Shown: in pieces, positions 29,105-38,334 of the stretch | Numbering within the stretch: position 1 is the stretch's first letter | Layout: each line of letters opens with the position of its first letter | Origin: DASTFP01 sp963816855 | GTDB lineage: Bacteria > Verrucomicrobiota > Verrucomicrobiia > Chthoniobacterales > Terrimicrobiaceae | Assembly: GCA_963816855.1 (NCBI GenBank) | Contig: CAWFMA010000003.1 | Location: 1-64,000, forward strand | Length of the DNA stretch: 64,000 nt | Direction: 5' to 3' | Notes under the pieces: model-generated | The model's database searches: none | Told to the model about the DNA's origin: nothing | The model's input: the letters and a program-made list of their open reading frames with translations, nothing else | Program-made: the position numbers and the translations under genes

Positions 29105-30226
29105 ATGCTACGATTCATCATTGCCACTGTTTCGCTGGCCTTGATCGCCCCCGGTTCGGCGATCTTCGCCCAGGAAGAGATCGTTATTGGAGAGTATGCG
29201 TCTCTCACCGGCGGAAGCGCCAGCTTCGGCCAGTCCTCGCACAAAGGAACCGCCCTGGCCATCGACGAGATCAACGCGGCCGGAGGCGTGCTGGGCAAGA
29301 AGCTCAAGCTGATTACCGATGACGACCAATCCCAGGCCGGCCAACCGGCGACGATCGCTCGAAAATTGATCTCGCAGGATAAAGTGGCGGCCGTGCTTGG
29401 GGAGGTTGCCTCCTCGAAATCGCTGGAAGCCGCCCCGATCTGCCAGCAAAGCAAGATCCCCATGATCTCGCCCGCCTCAACCAATCCGAAGGTAACGGAA
29501 ACTGGCGACTACATCTTCCGGGTTTGCTTCATCGATCCCTTCCAAGGCACCGTAATGTCGAAATTTGCGCAATCAAAGGGCTGGAAGAACGTGGCCGTGC
29601 TGACCGACGTGAAACAGGATTACAGCGTCGGTTTGGCCGAATTCTTCATCAAGGACTTCAAGGCGAGCGGCGGCCAGATCGTCAAGGATCAGAAGTACTC
29701 GACCGGCGACAAGGACTTCAAGCCGCAGTTGACCTCGATCAAAGCCGCGAATCCGGACGCGATATTCGTCCCGGGTTACTATGCGGAAGTTTCGCTCATC
29801 GCCAAACAGGCCCGGCTCCTTGGGATCAAGGTGCCACTGCTTGGCGGCGATGGCTGGGTGGGCGATTCGCTGCTCAAAGTCGCGGGGAACGCGCTGGATG
29901 GCTCCTTCTTTTCGTGCCACTTCTCGGCTGAGGACAAAGCCCCGAAAGTCCAGGAATTTGTGAAGAACTTCAAAGCCAAATACGGGGAGGTGCCGGACGA
30001 TATGGCGGCGCTCGGCTACGACAGCGCGAAGATTCTGGCCGAAGCGATCGCGCGCGCCGGCACGACGGAACCCGAAAAGCTTCGCGGGGCGATCGCGGCG
30101 ACCAAGGATCATGACGGCATTACCGGAAAGATAACGCTCGACGCCCAGCGCAACGCCAACAAGCCCGCCGTCATTCTCGGCATAGGAGATGGCGGCTTCC
30201 ATTTTGTGGAGTCTGTCGCGCCATAG
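29105..30226 (+). CDS. livJ: Branched-chain amino acid/amide-type ABC substrate-binding protein
   Basis: The 373-residue protein starts with a signal peptide (MLRFIIATVSLALIAPGSAI then FAQ). It has the Peripla_BP_6 fold: IGEYASLTGGSASFGQSSHK, VAAVLGEVASSKSLEAAPIC, IPMISPASTNPKVTETGDYI and VPLLGGDGWVGDSLLKVAGN. Such receptors bind branched-chain or other amino acids, or short amides; the exact ligand is not fixed by sequence. It leads livJ-livH-livM-livG-livF. The ATG is retained because it alone gives a signal peptide, although no clear Shine-Dalgarno precedes it. Confidence 0.92.
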   Translation: MLRFIIATVSLALIAPGSAIFAQEEIVIGEYASLTGGSASFGQSSHKGTALAIDEINAAGGVLGKKLKLITDDDQSQAGQPATIARKLISQDKVAAVLGEVASSKSLEAAPICQQSKIPMISPASTNPKVTETGDYIFRVCFIDPFQGTVMSKFAQSKGWKNVAVLTDVKQDYSVGLAEFFIKDFKASGGQIVKDQKYSTGDKDFKPQLTSIKAANPDAIFVPGYYAEVSLIAKQARLLGIKVPLLGGDGWVGDSLLKVAGNALDGSFFSCHFSAEDKAPKVQEFVKNFKAKYGEVPDDMAALGYDSAKILAEAIARAGTTEPEKLRGAIAATKDHDGITGKITLDAQRNANKPAVILGIGDGGFHFVESVAP

Positions 30227-30443
30227 GCCGGCGACCGCCATCGAGATCAGTATGGCAAGGCGACCGAGCGCGTCCACGGCGTAGAGCCGTTTTCCTTTTC
30301 GTTGTGCGCGTTTGCCCGAACCTCTTCCCCGATCACGAGGTTCGCCGCGAGCGAAGGCGACAAGCTTCGACGCGCAGCCGGCTGGATGATCCCGACACGG
30401 GACCAGTGTCTTTCGTCGTGAGCTTCCCGTTCCCGGCGGTGCC

Positions 30444-31370
30444 ATGATCGAATTCATCCAGCAGCTCGTCAACGGGCTGGCTCAGGGCTCGATCTATGCG
30501 CTCATCGCCCTCGGTTACACGATGGTTTTCGGGGTTCTTCGCTTCATCAATTTTGCGCACGGCGACGTTTTCATGCTAGGCGCGTTCGCCGGCCTCTACA
30601 CGGCGCCCCCGCTTCTCAGGATCCTCGGCGGCGGACCCTCATGGGCGGGGGCAACGGCGGTGCTCCTCGCGGCGATGGCTATTTGCGCGATCATCGGAAT
30701 CGTCATCGAAAAGCTTTGCTATCGTCCGCTGCGGGATCGTCCGCGACTCACGGTTCTCATCACCGCGATTGGCGTTTCCCTTTTCCTGGAAAGCGCCGGC
30801 CAATACACGTTCGGGGCCAACCCCCAATCATTTCCGGAAATTATTGCGGACCGCGCCATCGACATCCCGCAGTCCTGGGGAGCAGTATCGACGCTAACCA
30901 TCACCGCGGGCCAACTCATCGTGGTCGGAGTGACGATTTTCCTCCTGGTCGGCCTGCGCGCGATCGTCTTGCACACCCGTTTAGGGATGGCCATGCGCGC
31001 CTTGTCCTTCAATCCGCTCGTCGCGTCCCTCATGGGCGTGAACACCGACGTGGTCATTACCTTCACCTTCGGCCTCGGCTCGGCCCTCGCGGGGGCGGCA
31101 GGCATCCTGACTTCCATCCAGCAGCCAAGCATCGATCCGCTCATGGGCGTCAACGCAGGATTAAAGGCGTTCGTCGCGGCGGTGCTCGGAGGAATCGGTA
31201 ATATCCCCGGCGCCGCTGTGGGCGGGGTTTTGATCGGCTTTCTTGAGGCGCTGGTGGTCGGGTATATCAACCCCACGTATCGCGACCCCATCGTTTTCGC
31301 GGTGCTGATTGTCATTCTCCTCCTGAAGCCATCGGGGCTGTTGGGCAAGTCGGAACGCGAAAAAGTCTGA
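30444..31370 (+). CDS. livH: Branched-chain amino acid-type ABC permease LivH
   Basis: The 308-residue inner-membrane protein begins IEFIQQLVNGLAQGSIYALI. It contains LGYTMVFGVLRFINFAHGDV, the classic LivH N-terminal signature, and later AMRALSFNPLVASLMGVN, the coupling loop. The end overlaps the start of livM (TGATG). A 217-base gap separates it from livJ, and no gene or clear terminator is visible there. That is common where the receptor is made in excess. Confidence 0.93.
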   Translation: MIEFIQQLVNGLAQGSIYALIALGYTMVFGVLRFINFAHGDVFMLGAFAGLYTAPPLLRILGGGPSWAGATAVLLAAMAICAIIGIVIEKLCYRPLRDRPRLTVLITAIGVSLFLESAGQYTFGANPQSFPEIIADRAIDIPQSWGAVSTLTITAGQLIVVGVTIFLLVGLRAIVLHTRLGMAMRALSFNPLVASLMGVNTDVVITFTFGLGSALAGAAGILTSIQQPSIDPLMGVNAGLKAFVAAVLGGIGNIPGAAVGGVLIGFLEALVVGYINPTYRDPIVFAVLIVILLLKPSGLLGKSEREKV

Positions 31371-32344
31371 TGATCGAGCGACCCAAGGTCATTCTTTTCG
31401 CCGCCTTGCTGGTTTGCGCCGTGCTCTCACTCTTCGCCGATCGCATCAGCCCTTACTACTACGACATCATCATCGGCATAGGCATCAACATCGTCCTGGC
31501 GGCGAGCCTCAACCTGGTGAACGGCTACACGGGTCAATTTTCACTCGGGCATGCCGGCTTCATGGCTGTGGGCGCCTATTCCTCGTCCTGGCTGACCCTA
31601 AGCTTCGGATACGTTCTAGGACACGGCGCTCCGGCGATTACCGCCGCGTATTTCTGTGCGCTTGTGGCTGGGGGGCTGGCCGCGGCGCTTGCGGGTCTTG
31701 CCGTAGGGATCCCCTCCTTGCGCTTGCGGGGGGACTACCTGGCGATTGTCACGCTCGGTTTCAATGAAATCATCAAGGGCGTCATTCAAAACGCGGAACC
31801 GCTTGGCGCTCAGCGCGGACTTGGCGGAATGCTGCAACACACGAATTTCTTTTGGACCTATGCCTTCGCCGCGCTGACGATTTACGCCGTTCTTAGTCTG
31901 GTGCGCTCAACCTACGGCAGCGGCTTTCTTGCTGTTCGCGACGACGAGATCGCGGCGGAGGCGATGGGGATCAACACCACGAAATACAAGGTTCTTGCCT
32001 TTGTTATTGGAGCCTTTTTCGCCGGCGTGGCCGGCGGCCTCTACGCGCATTTCAAGCAGTTTATTCATCCCGAAGGTTTCAACTTCCTTCGCTCGGTGGA
32101 TATTGTGGTGATGGTCATTCTCGGGGGCATGGGAAGCACCGCAGGCGTTTGTTTCGCAGCGGTGGTGTTGACGATCCTCCCGGAATGGCTGCGGGCGGTC
32201 TCCACCTATCCCTGGCTTCCGGACTGGCTGCGGCCGATAACTCAAAATCGGATGATTCTCTACTCGCTGCTTCTTATCATCCTGATGCTTACCCGGCCGC
32301 AGGGGCTGTTCGGCGCAGTCAATCTGAAGCGGAAGCGGACATGA
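31370..32344 (+). CDS. livM: Branched-chain amino acid-type ABC permease LivM
   Basis: This 324-residue membrane protein has NIVLAASLNLVNGYTGQFSL, GHAGFMAVGAYSSSWLTL and the coupling segment AVRDDEIAAEAMGINTTKYK, all standard for LivM. It pairs with LivH to form the translocation pore. Its start overlaps the livH stop and its stop overlaps the livG start (ATGA), so the operon is translationally coupled throughout. Confidence 0.94.
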   Translation: MIERPKVILFAALLVCAVLSLFADRISPYYYDIIIGIGINIVLAASLNLVNGYTGQFSLGHAGFMAVGAYSSSWLTLSFGYVLGHGAPAITAAYFCALVAGGLAAALAGLAVGIPSLRLRGDYLAIVTLGFNEIIKGVIQNAEPLGAQRGLGGMLQHTNFFWTYAFAALTIYAVLSLVRSTYGSGFLAVRDDEIAAEAMGINTTKYKVLAFVIGAFFAGVAGGLYAHFKQFIHPEGFNFLRSVDIVVMVILGGMGSTAGVCFAAVVLTILPEWLRAVSTYPWLPDWLRPITQNRMILYSLLLIILMLTRPQGLFGAVNLKRKRT

Positions 32345-33117
32345 CGGCGCCTCTGCTCGAACTTGAAGCAGTAACCATGCAGTTCGGAGGCCTGCGTTGC
32401 GTTTCCGATTTTTCCCTTTCGGTCTGCGAAAACGAACTCATCGGGCTTATCGGGCCAAATGGGGCCGGCAAGACCACTGTCTTCAATCTGGTCACCGGCG
32501 TCTATCGGCCGACGGCGGGAAAGATCTCGTTCGCGGGCAAGTCCGTTATCGGTCACCGGCCCTATCGGATCACGGCCCGAGGCATCGCGCGCACATTTCA
32601 AAATATCCGGCTTTTCAGTTCACTGAGCGTTTTCGACAACGTGCGAACAGCCTGCAACATGCACCTGCACCACGGCCTGTCCCATGCGTTGTTGCGTGGC
32701 CGGGGCTTCGACCGCGAGGAGCGCGAAATCGAGGACCAGATCACCGAATTGCTGGAGATTTTCGGCCTATCCGGGGAGCGCGACCTTTCCTGTCGCGCGC
32801 TGCCCTATGGCGACCAGCGACGGCTGGAGATCGTGCGCGCGCTGGCCACCCGGCCGAAGCTGTTGTTGCTCGACGAACCCGCGGCCGGAATGAACCCGAC
32901 GGAGAAGATCGAGTTGATGAAGCTTATCCGGTTCACGCAGGGAAAGTTCGGCCTTGCCGTCCTCCTCGTCGAACACGACATGAGAGTCGTCATGGGGATT
33001 TGCGAACGAATCGCCGTCCTCGATTACGGAAAAAAGATCGCGGAGGGCACTGCTCAGGAAATTCGCCACAATCCGATGGTCATTGCCGCCTACCTGGGGA
33101 AGGAAGCTCATGCTTGA
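32341..33117 (+). CDS. livG: Branched-chain amino acid-type ABC ATPase LivG
   Basis: I choose the ATG at 32341 (MTAPLLELEAVTMQFGGLRC), overlapping the livM stop; the longer upstream frame overlaps livM coding. The 258-residue ATPase has Walker A GPNGAGKTTVFNLVTG, the signature region CRALPYGDQRRLEIVRALAT, Walker B LLLLDEPAAGMNP and the His-loop LLVEHDM. The signature is a degenerate LPYGDQR instead of LSGGQ, which is common in LivG. It energises LivHM together with LivF. Confidence 0.94.
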   Translation: MTAPLLELEAVTMQFGGLRCVSDFSLSVCENELIGLIGPNGAGKTTVFNLVTGVYRPTAGKISFAGKSVIGHRPYRITARGIARTFQNIRLFSSLSVFDNVRTACNMHLHHGLSHALLRGRGFDREEREIEDQITELLEIFGLSGERDLSCRALPYGDQRRLEIVRALATRPKLLLLDEPAAGMNPTEKIELMKLIRFTQGKFGLAVLLVEHDMRVVMGICERIAVLDYGKKIAEGTAQEIRHNPMVIAAYLGKEAHA

Positions 33118-33817
33118 AATCCTGGACCTCGAGGTCAGTTATGGCTCGATCACGGCGCTACAGGGCGTGAGCGCGAAAGTCGAAAAGGGGACGATCGTCA
33201 CTCTGGTCGGCGCGAACGGCGCGGGAAAAACGACCACTCTTCGGGCGATTTCAGGCGTCATCAAGGCAAGGTCCGGGAAGATTTCCTTCAACGGCGAGGA
33301 AATCACGAACAAGCCGCCTCACAAGATCGTCGCGCGAGGCATTGCCCAATGTCCCGAAGGAAGAATGGTCTTCGCAAATCTTACGGTCCTCGAAAACCTC
33401 AAGATGGGCGCCTACCTGCGGCGGGATAAGGCGGGAATCGCCAACGACCTTGAATTTGTCTTCGGAATTTTTCCCCGGCTGCAGGAACGCCAAAAACAAA
33501 CCGCCGGAACCTTGAGCGGCGGCGAACAACAAATGCTGGCCATCGGAAGAGCGCTGATGAGCAAGCCCAAATGCCTCATGCTCGACGAGCCATCCCTTGG
33601 AATTGCGCCAATCCTCGTGCAAACGATCTTCGACAAGATCGTCGAGATCAACAAGGCTCTCGGTATAACCATTCTCCTGGTCGAACAGAACGCCAACCTC
33701 GCTCTTGAGATCTCCCATTATGGTTACGTTTTGGAAACTGGGCGCGTCCTGTTACACGATCGCTCGGCGGCTCTGCGGGAGAACGAAGAGATTCGCGCCG
33801 CTTACCTCGGAGGTTGA
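33110..33817 (+). CDS. livF: Branched-chain amino acid-type ABC ATPase LivF
   Basis: This 235-residue ATPase starts at ATG 33110, eight bases inside livG. Walker A is GANGAGKTTTLRAISG, the signature LSGGEQQMLAIGRALM, Walker B CLMLDEPSLGIAP and the His-loop LLVEQNANLAL. It is the last gene of the operon. The 220 bases after it contain no further gene, and a short stem (CCGAAA/TTTCGG near 33850) is the only termination-like element. Confidence 0.94.
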   Translation: MLEILDLEVSYGSITALQGVSAKVEKGTIVTLVGANGAGKTTTLRAISGVIKARSGKISFNGEEITNKPPHKIVARGIAQCPEGRMVFANLTVLENLKMGAYLRRDKAGIANDLEFVFGIFPRLQERQKQTAGTLSGGEQQMLAIGRALMSKPKCLMLDEPSLGIAPILVQTIFDKIVEINKALGITILLVEQNANLALEISHYGYVLETGRVLLHDRSAALRENEEIRAAYLGG

Positions 33818-34038
33818 AACTGACTAGGCTGAACTGCCCTGGCGGTCCCCCGAAAAACGGCTTTCGGCGGTCACCTATTCTCGAATGCGAAAGCGGTGCC
33901 GAACCGCCTTGGAAGCTGTCGGTTTTTTCTCGACCCCGCATCCAAAAACCGGGTATGCACTCCGCAGATGGCTGGGACTTTGTCAACTCGCCGACAGCTT
34001 TTGAGTGACGCCCGCCGAGACCTGCCCAAGTAACAGTT

Positions 34039-35994
34039 ATGGCTGGAGAGCCCCTTCTAGAGCGGTTTGACCCCGGCACTTTGGATCGGACCATCATTTC
34101 CATCCCTCTTCTCAAGCAAATTGAGAGCGAAAAGGCGCTGAAGGAAAAGGTGCGGAAGAACAGCCCGGAACAGGCTGCCAGCTTCAACGCGGTGATCGTC
34201 CTGCCGCGAAAAAGCGCCGCCACAAAAAAGGAAGTGCGCGACGCGGTGCAGAAAATCCTGGATGAAGCAGTGGCCGGCGAAGCTTCGGAAGTCGTCCGCT
34301 CGAAAACGAAGCTCGGTCCAAAAGTGACCGCGGTGAATGGCTATTTTGCTTGGCTGGAAGCCAGGACGATCCGGCGCATCCTCAGGCGACAAGCGGTGCA
34401 ACCAGACGCGGGGGAGCGCGTTCCGCTGGCCATTGAACAGATTCTGCCGAGCCGCTTTGAAATCATCATCGACTTGAATCTCGAATTTTTTGGCGGACGC
34501 GACGGAGCGCGCGAGTGGGTAAAACGGGCGATTGGAGAGGCACTCCGCGATTGCAGCATCGACGACCCAGGACAGGCGATCCACGTCGAGAAGAGCCGAA
34601 ATACCAACCAATACGTCTTCGCGACGCTGGAGGCCTCGGCCATCTCGCGGCTCGCGGAGCTCGATACCATCGCGTTGACAGAACAGGACCTCTCGGCCGC
34701 GGAGGCGGACGATGCTACCGCCCGCTGGGTAAAAGCCAGTCTGCTCAGGCAAAGATTGCGAGAAGACACTTCTTCGGAGCGAAGATCGGCCGCTTTGGAA
34801 ACGTCAAAAACGAGCCCGAAATTCCGCGCCATTTATCGGATCTGGCCCGATTTTGAGATCAAAACCCGGATCACCCGTTCGATCTCCACGGTCAAAGCCA
34901 ACGCGGCGATCAATTCCTTCGTAGCCCGCGGCGCCGGTATCACCTGGGCAGTAATGGACACAGGGATACAGGGCGATCATCCCCATTTTGCATTGCACAA
35001 AAATATTCTTGATCCGCTCTCGCCGCTGCACCGCAACTATACGACCGACGACAGCGGCCCTTTGGTTGACCAGAACGGCCATGGCACGCACGTTGCGGGA
35101 ATCATCGCAGGAGAATGGATAGCGCCACCTGGCGGGCAAAATGAGCAACGGAAAGCGCTGATATCGGTGGCGCGTTACCAGGACGAGCATGGCGACTCCC
35201 AACAAGAAAAGCGCGAAATCCTGTCGATTAGCGGCATGGCTCCGGAATGCAACCTGGTGAGCCTCAAGGTACTCGACGAAAACGGAATTGGGAACGCCAG
35301 CAACCTCATCGCCGCAATTGCCCACGTGCAAGAGATCAACGGCTACGGCCGCCGCCTTCTCATCCACGGGGTCAATATCAGCATCGGTTACGATTTCGAC
35401 CCAAAGTGGTTTGCATGCGGACAGAGTCCCCTGTGCGTCGAAGTGGACCGGTTGGTCAAATCTGGCGTCGTTGTGGTCGTGGCCGCGGGAAACACCGGTT
35501 ACGGGGCCGTAAACAATGCGGCGTCGAATGCCGGACTCACGGTCACAATCAATGACCCGGGCAACGCGGATCTGGCGATCACCGTGGGTTCGACCCATCG
35601 CGACATGCCGCACACCTACGGAGTCTCGTACTTTTCCTCCAAGGGGCCGACTGGCGACGGGAGATTGAAACCTGACCTCGTGGCGCCGGGAGAACGAATC
35701 ATTTCGTGCGCCAGCTCATTTCCGGCGGCCGGCGGCGCGGCGAGGTCCAGCGAACTCAAACGCGAGGTCGCGAAAGATGTGCCGTGCGATTACATCGAGA
35801 CCAGCGGAACAAGCATGGCGGCGCCGCACGTCAGCGGGGTGATCGCTGCTTTTCTTTCGGCCCGGCGCGAATTCATCGGGCAACCGGAACGGGTGAAGGC
35901 AATATTTGTTTCCACCTGCACCGATCTGCGACGCGACAGATTCTTCCAAGGCGCCGGCTTGGTCGACCTGATGCGCGCGATCCAATCTGTGTAA
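34039..35994 (+). CDS. Subtilisin-family (S8) serine peptidase, non-secreted, intact
   Basis: The 651-residue protein has no signal peptide. Residues 1-290 form a helical/mixed N-terminal region with no domain I recognise. The catalytic domain follows, with Asp307 (WAVMDTGIQGDHPHF), His348 (NGHGTHVAGIIAG), the oxyanion Asn485 (VAAGNTGYG) and Ser592 (ETSGTSMAAPHVSG). An acidic/charged insert (residues about 360-395) lies after the His motif. It closely resembles the frameshifted subtilase at 15801, which pairs with an MBL-fold enzyme. This one is followed 26 bases later by an alpha/beta hydrolase. The cytosolic location and two-gene context suggest a regulated effector rather than a digestive protease. 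Confidence 0.9.
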   Translation: MAGEPLLERFDPGTLDRTIISIPLLKQIESEKALKEKVRKNSPEQAASFNAVIVLPRKSAATKKEVRDAVQKILDEAVAGEASEVVRSKTKLGPKVTAVNGYFAWLEARTIRRILRRQAVQPDAGERVPLAIEQILPSRFEIIIDLNLEFFGGRDGAREWVKRAIGEALRDCSIDDPGQAIHVEKSRNTNQYVFATLEASAISRLAELDTIALTEQDLSAAEADDATARWVKASLLRQRLREDTSSERRSAALETSKTSPKFRAIYRIWPDFEIKTRITRSISTVKANAAINSFVARGAGITWAVMDTGIQGDHPHFALHKNILDPLSPLHRNYTTDDSGPLVDQNGHGTHVAGIIAGEWIAPPGGQNEQRKALISVARYQDEHGDSQQEKREILSISGMAPECNLVSLKVLDENGIGNASNLIAAIAHVQEINGYGRRLLIHGVNISIGYDFDPKWFACGQSPLCVEVDRLVKSGVVVVVAAGNTGYGAVNNAASNAGLTVTINDPGNADLAITVGSTHRDMPHTYGVSYFSSKGPTGDGRLKPDLVAPGERIISCASSFPAAGGAARSSELKREVAKDVPCDYIETSGTSMAAPHVSGVIAAFLSARREFIGQPERVKAIFVSTCTDLRRDRFFQGAGLVDLMRAIQSV

Positions 35995-36020
35995 ACGACA
36001 ATCAGGAGCATTGACCGGAT

Positions 36021-37352
36021 ATGAACACCATCAGCGGGATACCATTCATCGAGGCGAAGTTTGACAAAACGGGAACGGCGACGAACCAGGTGTCGATTCC
36101 CGCGGGAACGACCGATCTCTTCGTCATCTCTCACGGCTGGCGGAACGACGAAGCCGACGCGATCGATCTTTACACCGCCTTCTTCAACCGATTTGCCGAC
36201 CCGCAAGTGCTCGACCCCGGGGCGCTCGCCGGCCGCAAATGCGCGATCGTAGGCGTGCTCTGGCCCTCGAAGAATTTTGATCTGCTGATTGCCGCGCAAG
36301 GAGCCGGAACCGCCACCAATGCCGCCGCCATCGGCGAGGCCTTCTCCGATCCGGAATCCCAAAAGAAACTCGTGGAGCAACTCGAGACCCTGAAGGCGCC
36401 TCGCGGACCTTTCGACGAGCGGGCAGAAATCGACGCGTTAAGCGCCGCCCAGGCACTGGTGCCGCAACTGGACGAGAAGGCGACCGCCCGCGCCGCATTC
36501 ATCGAGCATCTCCGAAAGCTGATGGATCCCAGCGCGGCCGGCAAGGAGGACGCTTCCGATATCTTCCTCAAAGGAGATCCCGGCGACATTTTCAAGCGGC
36601 TGAACATTCCGCTCGGCACCGTCGATCCCGCGATTCCCAAAAGGGGCAAGGCTGCGGCCCTCGCTTTCGAAACCGGCGCTCCCACCGCACGCCGCGAGCA
36701 AGCGGGCGTTGATGTGCTCAACGGAGCAGCCGCGGCGGCGAGCAATGCGGTAAGCTACCTCACCTATTTCATGATGAAGGAACGCTCTGGAACCATCGGC
36801 ATGAAAGGGGTTGCGTCGCTCATCGACCAATTGGATTCGCAGATCGCCAGGATCCATCTTATCGGACACAGTTTTGGCGCCCGCGTCGTCTCCGGCGCGG
36901 CACTCGCGTCACGGACAGAAAAAATCCACTCCGCGAGCCTTCTGCAAGCCGCCTTCTCTCATAACGGCTTTTCGCCGCCCGCCTTGATGAATGGCTTTTT
37001 CCGGTCGGTCATCGACCAGCAGCGCGTAGGAGGCGCGATCCTCGCGACTTATACGAAAAACGACACTGCGGTCGGAATCGCCTATCCCCTCGCATCCCGA
37101 ATTTCCGGATCCGTAGCCGCGGCGCTCGGCGACGAGAACGACAAATACGGCGCGCTCGGCCGCAACGGAGCCCAGCAGATGAACATTGGCGAAACGATTA
37201 GCGCGGAGTTGCTCGCGCCGGGCGGCGCCTATGCGTTTTCGCCGGGCAGGATTCACAATTTGCTAGCCGACGCCTTTATCAAGAACCACGGGGACGTTAC
37301 CGGCCAGGAAGTGGTCAGCGCAGTCGTCGCCGCCGCCTTTTCCAAGTCTTGA
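36021..37352 (+). CDS. Alpha/beta hydrolase paired with the subtilase
   Basis: The 443-residue protein begins MNTISGIPFIEAKFDKTGTA, with an AGGAG about 15 bases upstream. It shows TTDLFVISHGWRNDEADAID (the oxyanion-side HGW) and the nucleophile elbow IGHSFGARVVSGAALAS with Ser284. An Ala/Glu-rich insert of roughly 150 residues lies between them. There is no signal peptide. It is likely an esterase/lipase-type enzyme with an unusual lid, although the substrate is unknown. It forms a two-gene unit with the S8 peptidase upstream and converges on ureD. Confidence 0.8.
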   Translation: MNTISGIPFIEAKFDKTGTATNQVSIPAGTTDLFVISHGWRNDEADAIDLYTAFFNRFADPQVLDPGALAGRKCAIVGVLWPSKNFDLLIAAQGAGTATNAAAIGEAFSDPESQKKLVEQLETLKAPRGPFDERAEIDALSAAQALVPQLDEKATARAAFIEHLRKLMDPSAAGKEDASDIFLKGDPGDIFKRLNIPLGTVDPAIPKRGKAAALAFETGAPTARREQAGVDVLNGAAAAASNAVSYLTYFMMKERSGTIGMKGVASLIDQLDSQIARIHLIGHSFGARVVSGAALASRTEKIHSASLLQAAFSHNGFSPPALMNGFFRSVIDQQRVGGAILATYTKNDTAVGIAYPLASRISGSVAAALGDENDKYGALGRNGAQQMNIGETISAELLAPGGAYAFSPGRIHNLLADAFIKNHGDVTGQEVVSAVVAAAFSKS

Positions 37353-37386
37353 ACCCACACTTCGGCAGCCTTGCCAGCGCGGCGGA

Positions 37387-38334
37387 TCACAGTTTTCTCA
37401 GCGAGGATTCGGGCCATCCGAGCTGCGAGTAGGTGAGGGCCCGGATTGCCGTCACGCCGGCACGCAGCGAGATGCTATCCGCCGCGATCAGTTTGACGAC
37501 CTGAACGCCTGCCGCCGGACTGCTCGCGCCCGCAAGAACGCGCGAGCTATTCAGCCGGGCAACCGCTCTGCAAAAGTCCTTGTCGCCAGCGCCCCGCCAA
37601 ACAACGAAGAAAGAGGCGAAATACGCGCCGGGAAAACTCTTCCTGATGGCTCGAATGTTTTCCAACCGCGAGGCCAGGCAAGAGGATTCCCGGACGACCA
37701 ACCTTCCTCCATAAGTCAAGTCTGTCTCAAACCGCAGATGGTCGTAATCGAAAGCTTCTCCGGCGGCGGACCGTCCGGGAGCGATCATCTCAGTAAAGAA
37801 CAGCTCTCCCTGAGGGTCCACTTCGATCCGCGTTTTCTGCGAATACCGCGATCCGGCATGCGGAATGAGCATCTCCGGGAAGACATCCAGTCTTCCGCCG
37901 GCATCGACGAGAAACGACTGCTCGACCCGCGCTTCGCCCCGGGAATCCCTTGCCCGGAAAACGCGGGACGCGCTTGGGCTGGTCAGGATGACGCGCGCAC
38001 GCGGGCACACTTTTACGGCGATCTCGACGCGATCCCACGCGAAAAGACCGGCCGTGGAATTCACCGCGTTGACGGTAAGGTAATTCCCTTCCCAATGAGG
38101 CTTGCTCAAATGCATGGGCGCTCGAAACGACTGCTTCGCGAGAAACGTTCTCCCCGAGGCGTCGGCCCGACATTCGACCCTCAGGTGACCGTTAACCCTA
38201 TAGGCTGAAAGGACCGCGGACGACACGCCTGCTTTTATTCCGGCCGGCCAAAAACTTGAGCGGCGTTTCGCCCAGCAGCAACGGCTTGCCTCATAACCCG
38301 GGTTTAAGCGAAAAGGTAGTGCTTCTGGAGCCAC
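37387..38334 (-). CDS. ureD: Urease accessory protein UreD
   Basis: This 315-residue accessory protein has the motifs AKQSFRAPMHLSKPHWEGNY, LTVNAVNSTAGLFAWD, LTSPSASRVFRARD and EMLIPHAGSRYSQKTRIEVD. UreD (UreH) scaffolds the apo-urease with UreF and UreG during nickel insertion. It is the last gene of the operon. Its start lies 31 bases inside ureG, so it is coupled to it; a shorter start inside the sequence cannot be excluded. Confidence 0.93.
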   Translation of the reverse strand: MAPEALPFRLNPGYEASRCCWAKRRSSFWPAGIKAGVSSAVLSAYRVNGHLRVECRADASGRTFLAKQSFRAPMHLSKPHWEGNYLTVNAVNSTAGLFAWDRVEIAVKVCPRARVILTSPSASRVFRARDSRGEARVEQSFLVDAGGRLDVFPEMLIPHAGSRYSQKTRIEVDPQGELFFTEMIAPGRSAAGEAFDYDHLRFETDLTYGGRLVVRESSCLASRLENIRAIRKSFPGAYFASFFVVWRGAGDKDFCRAVARLNSSRVLAGASSPAAGVQVVKLIAADSISLRAGVTAIRALTYSQLGWPESSLRKL

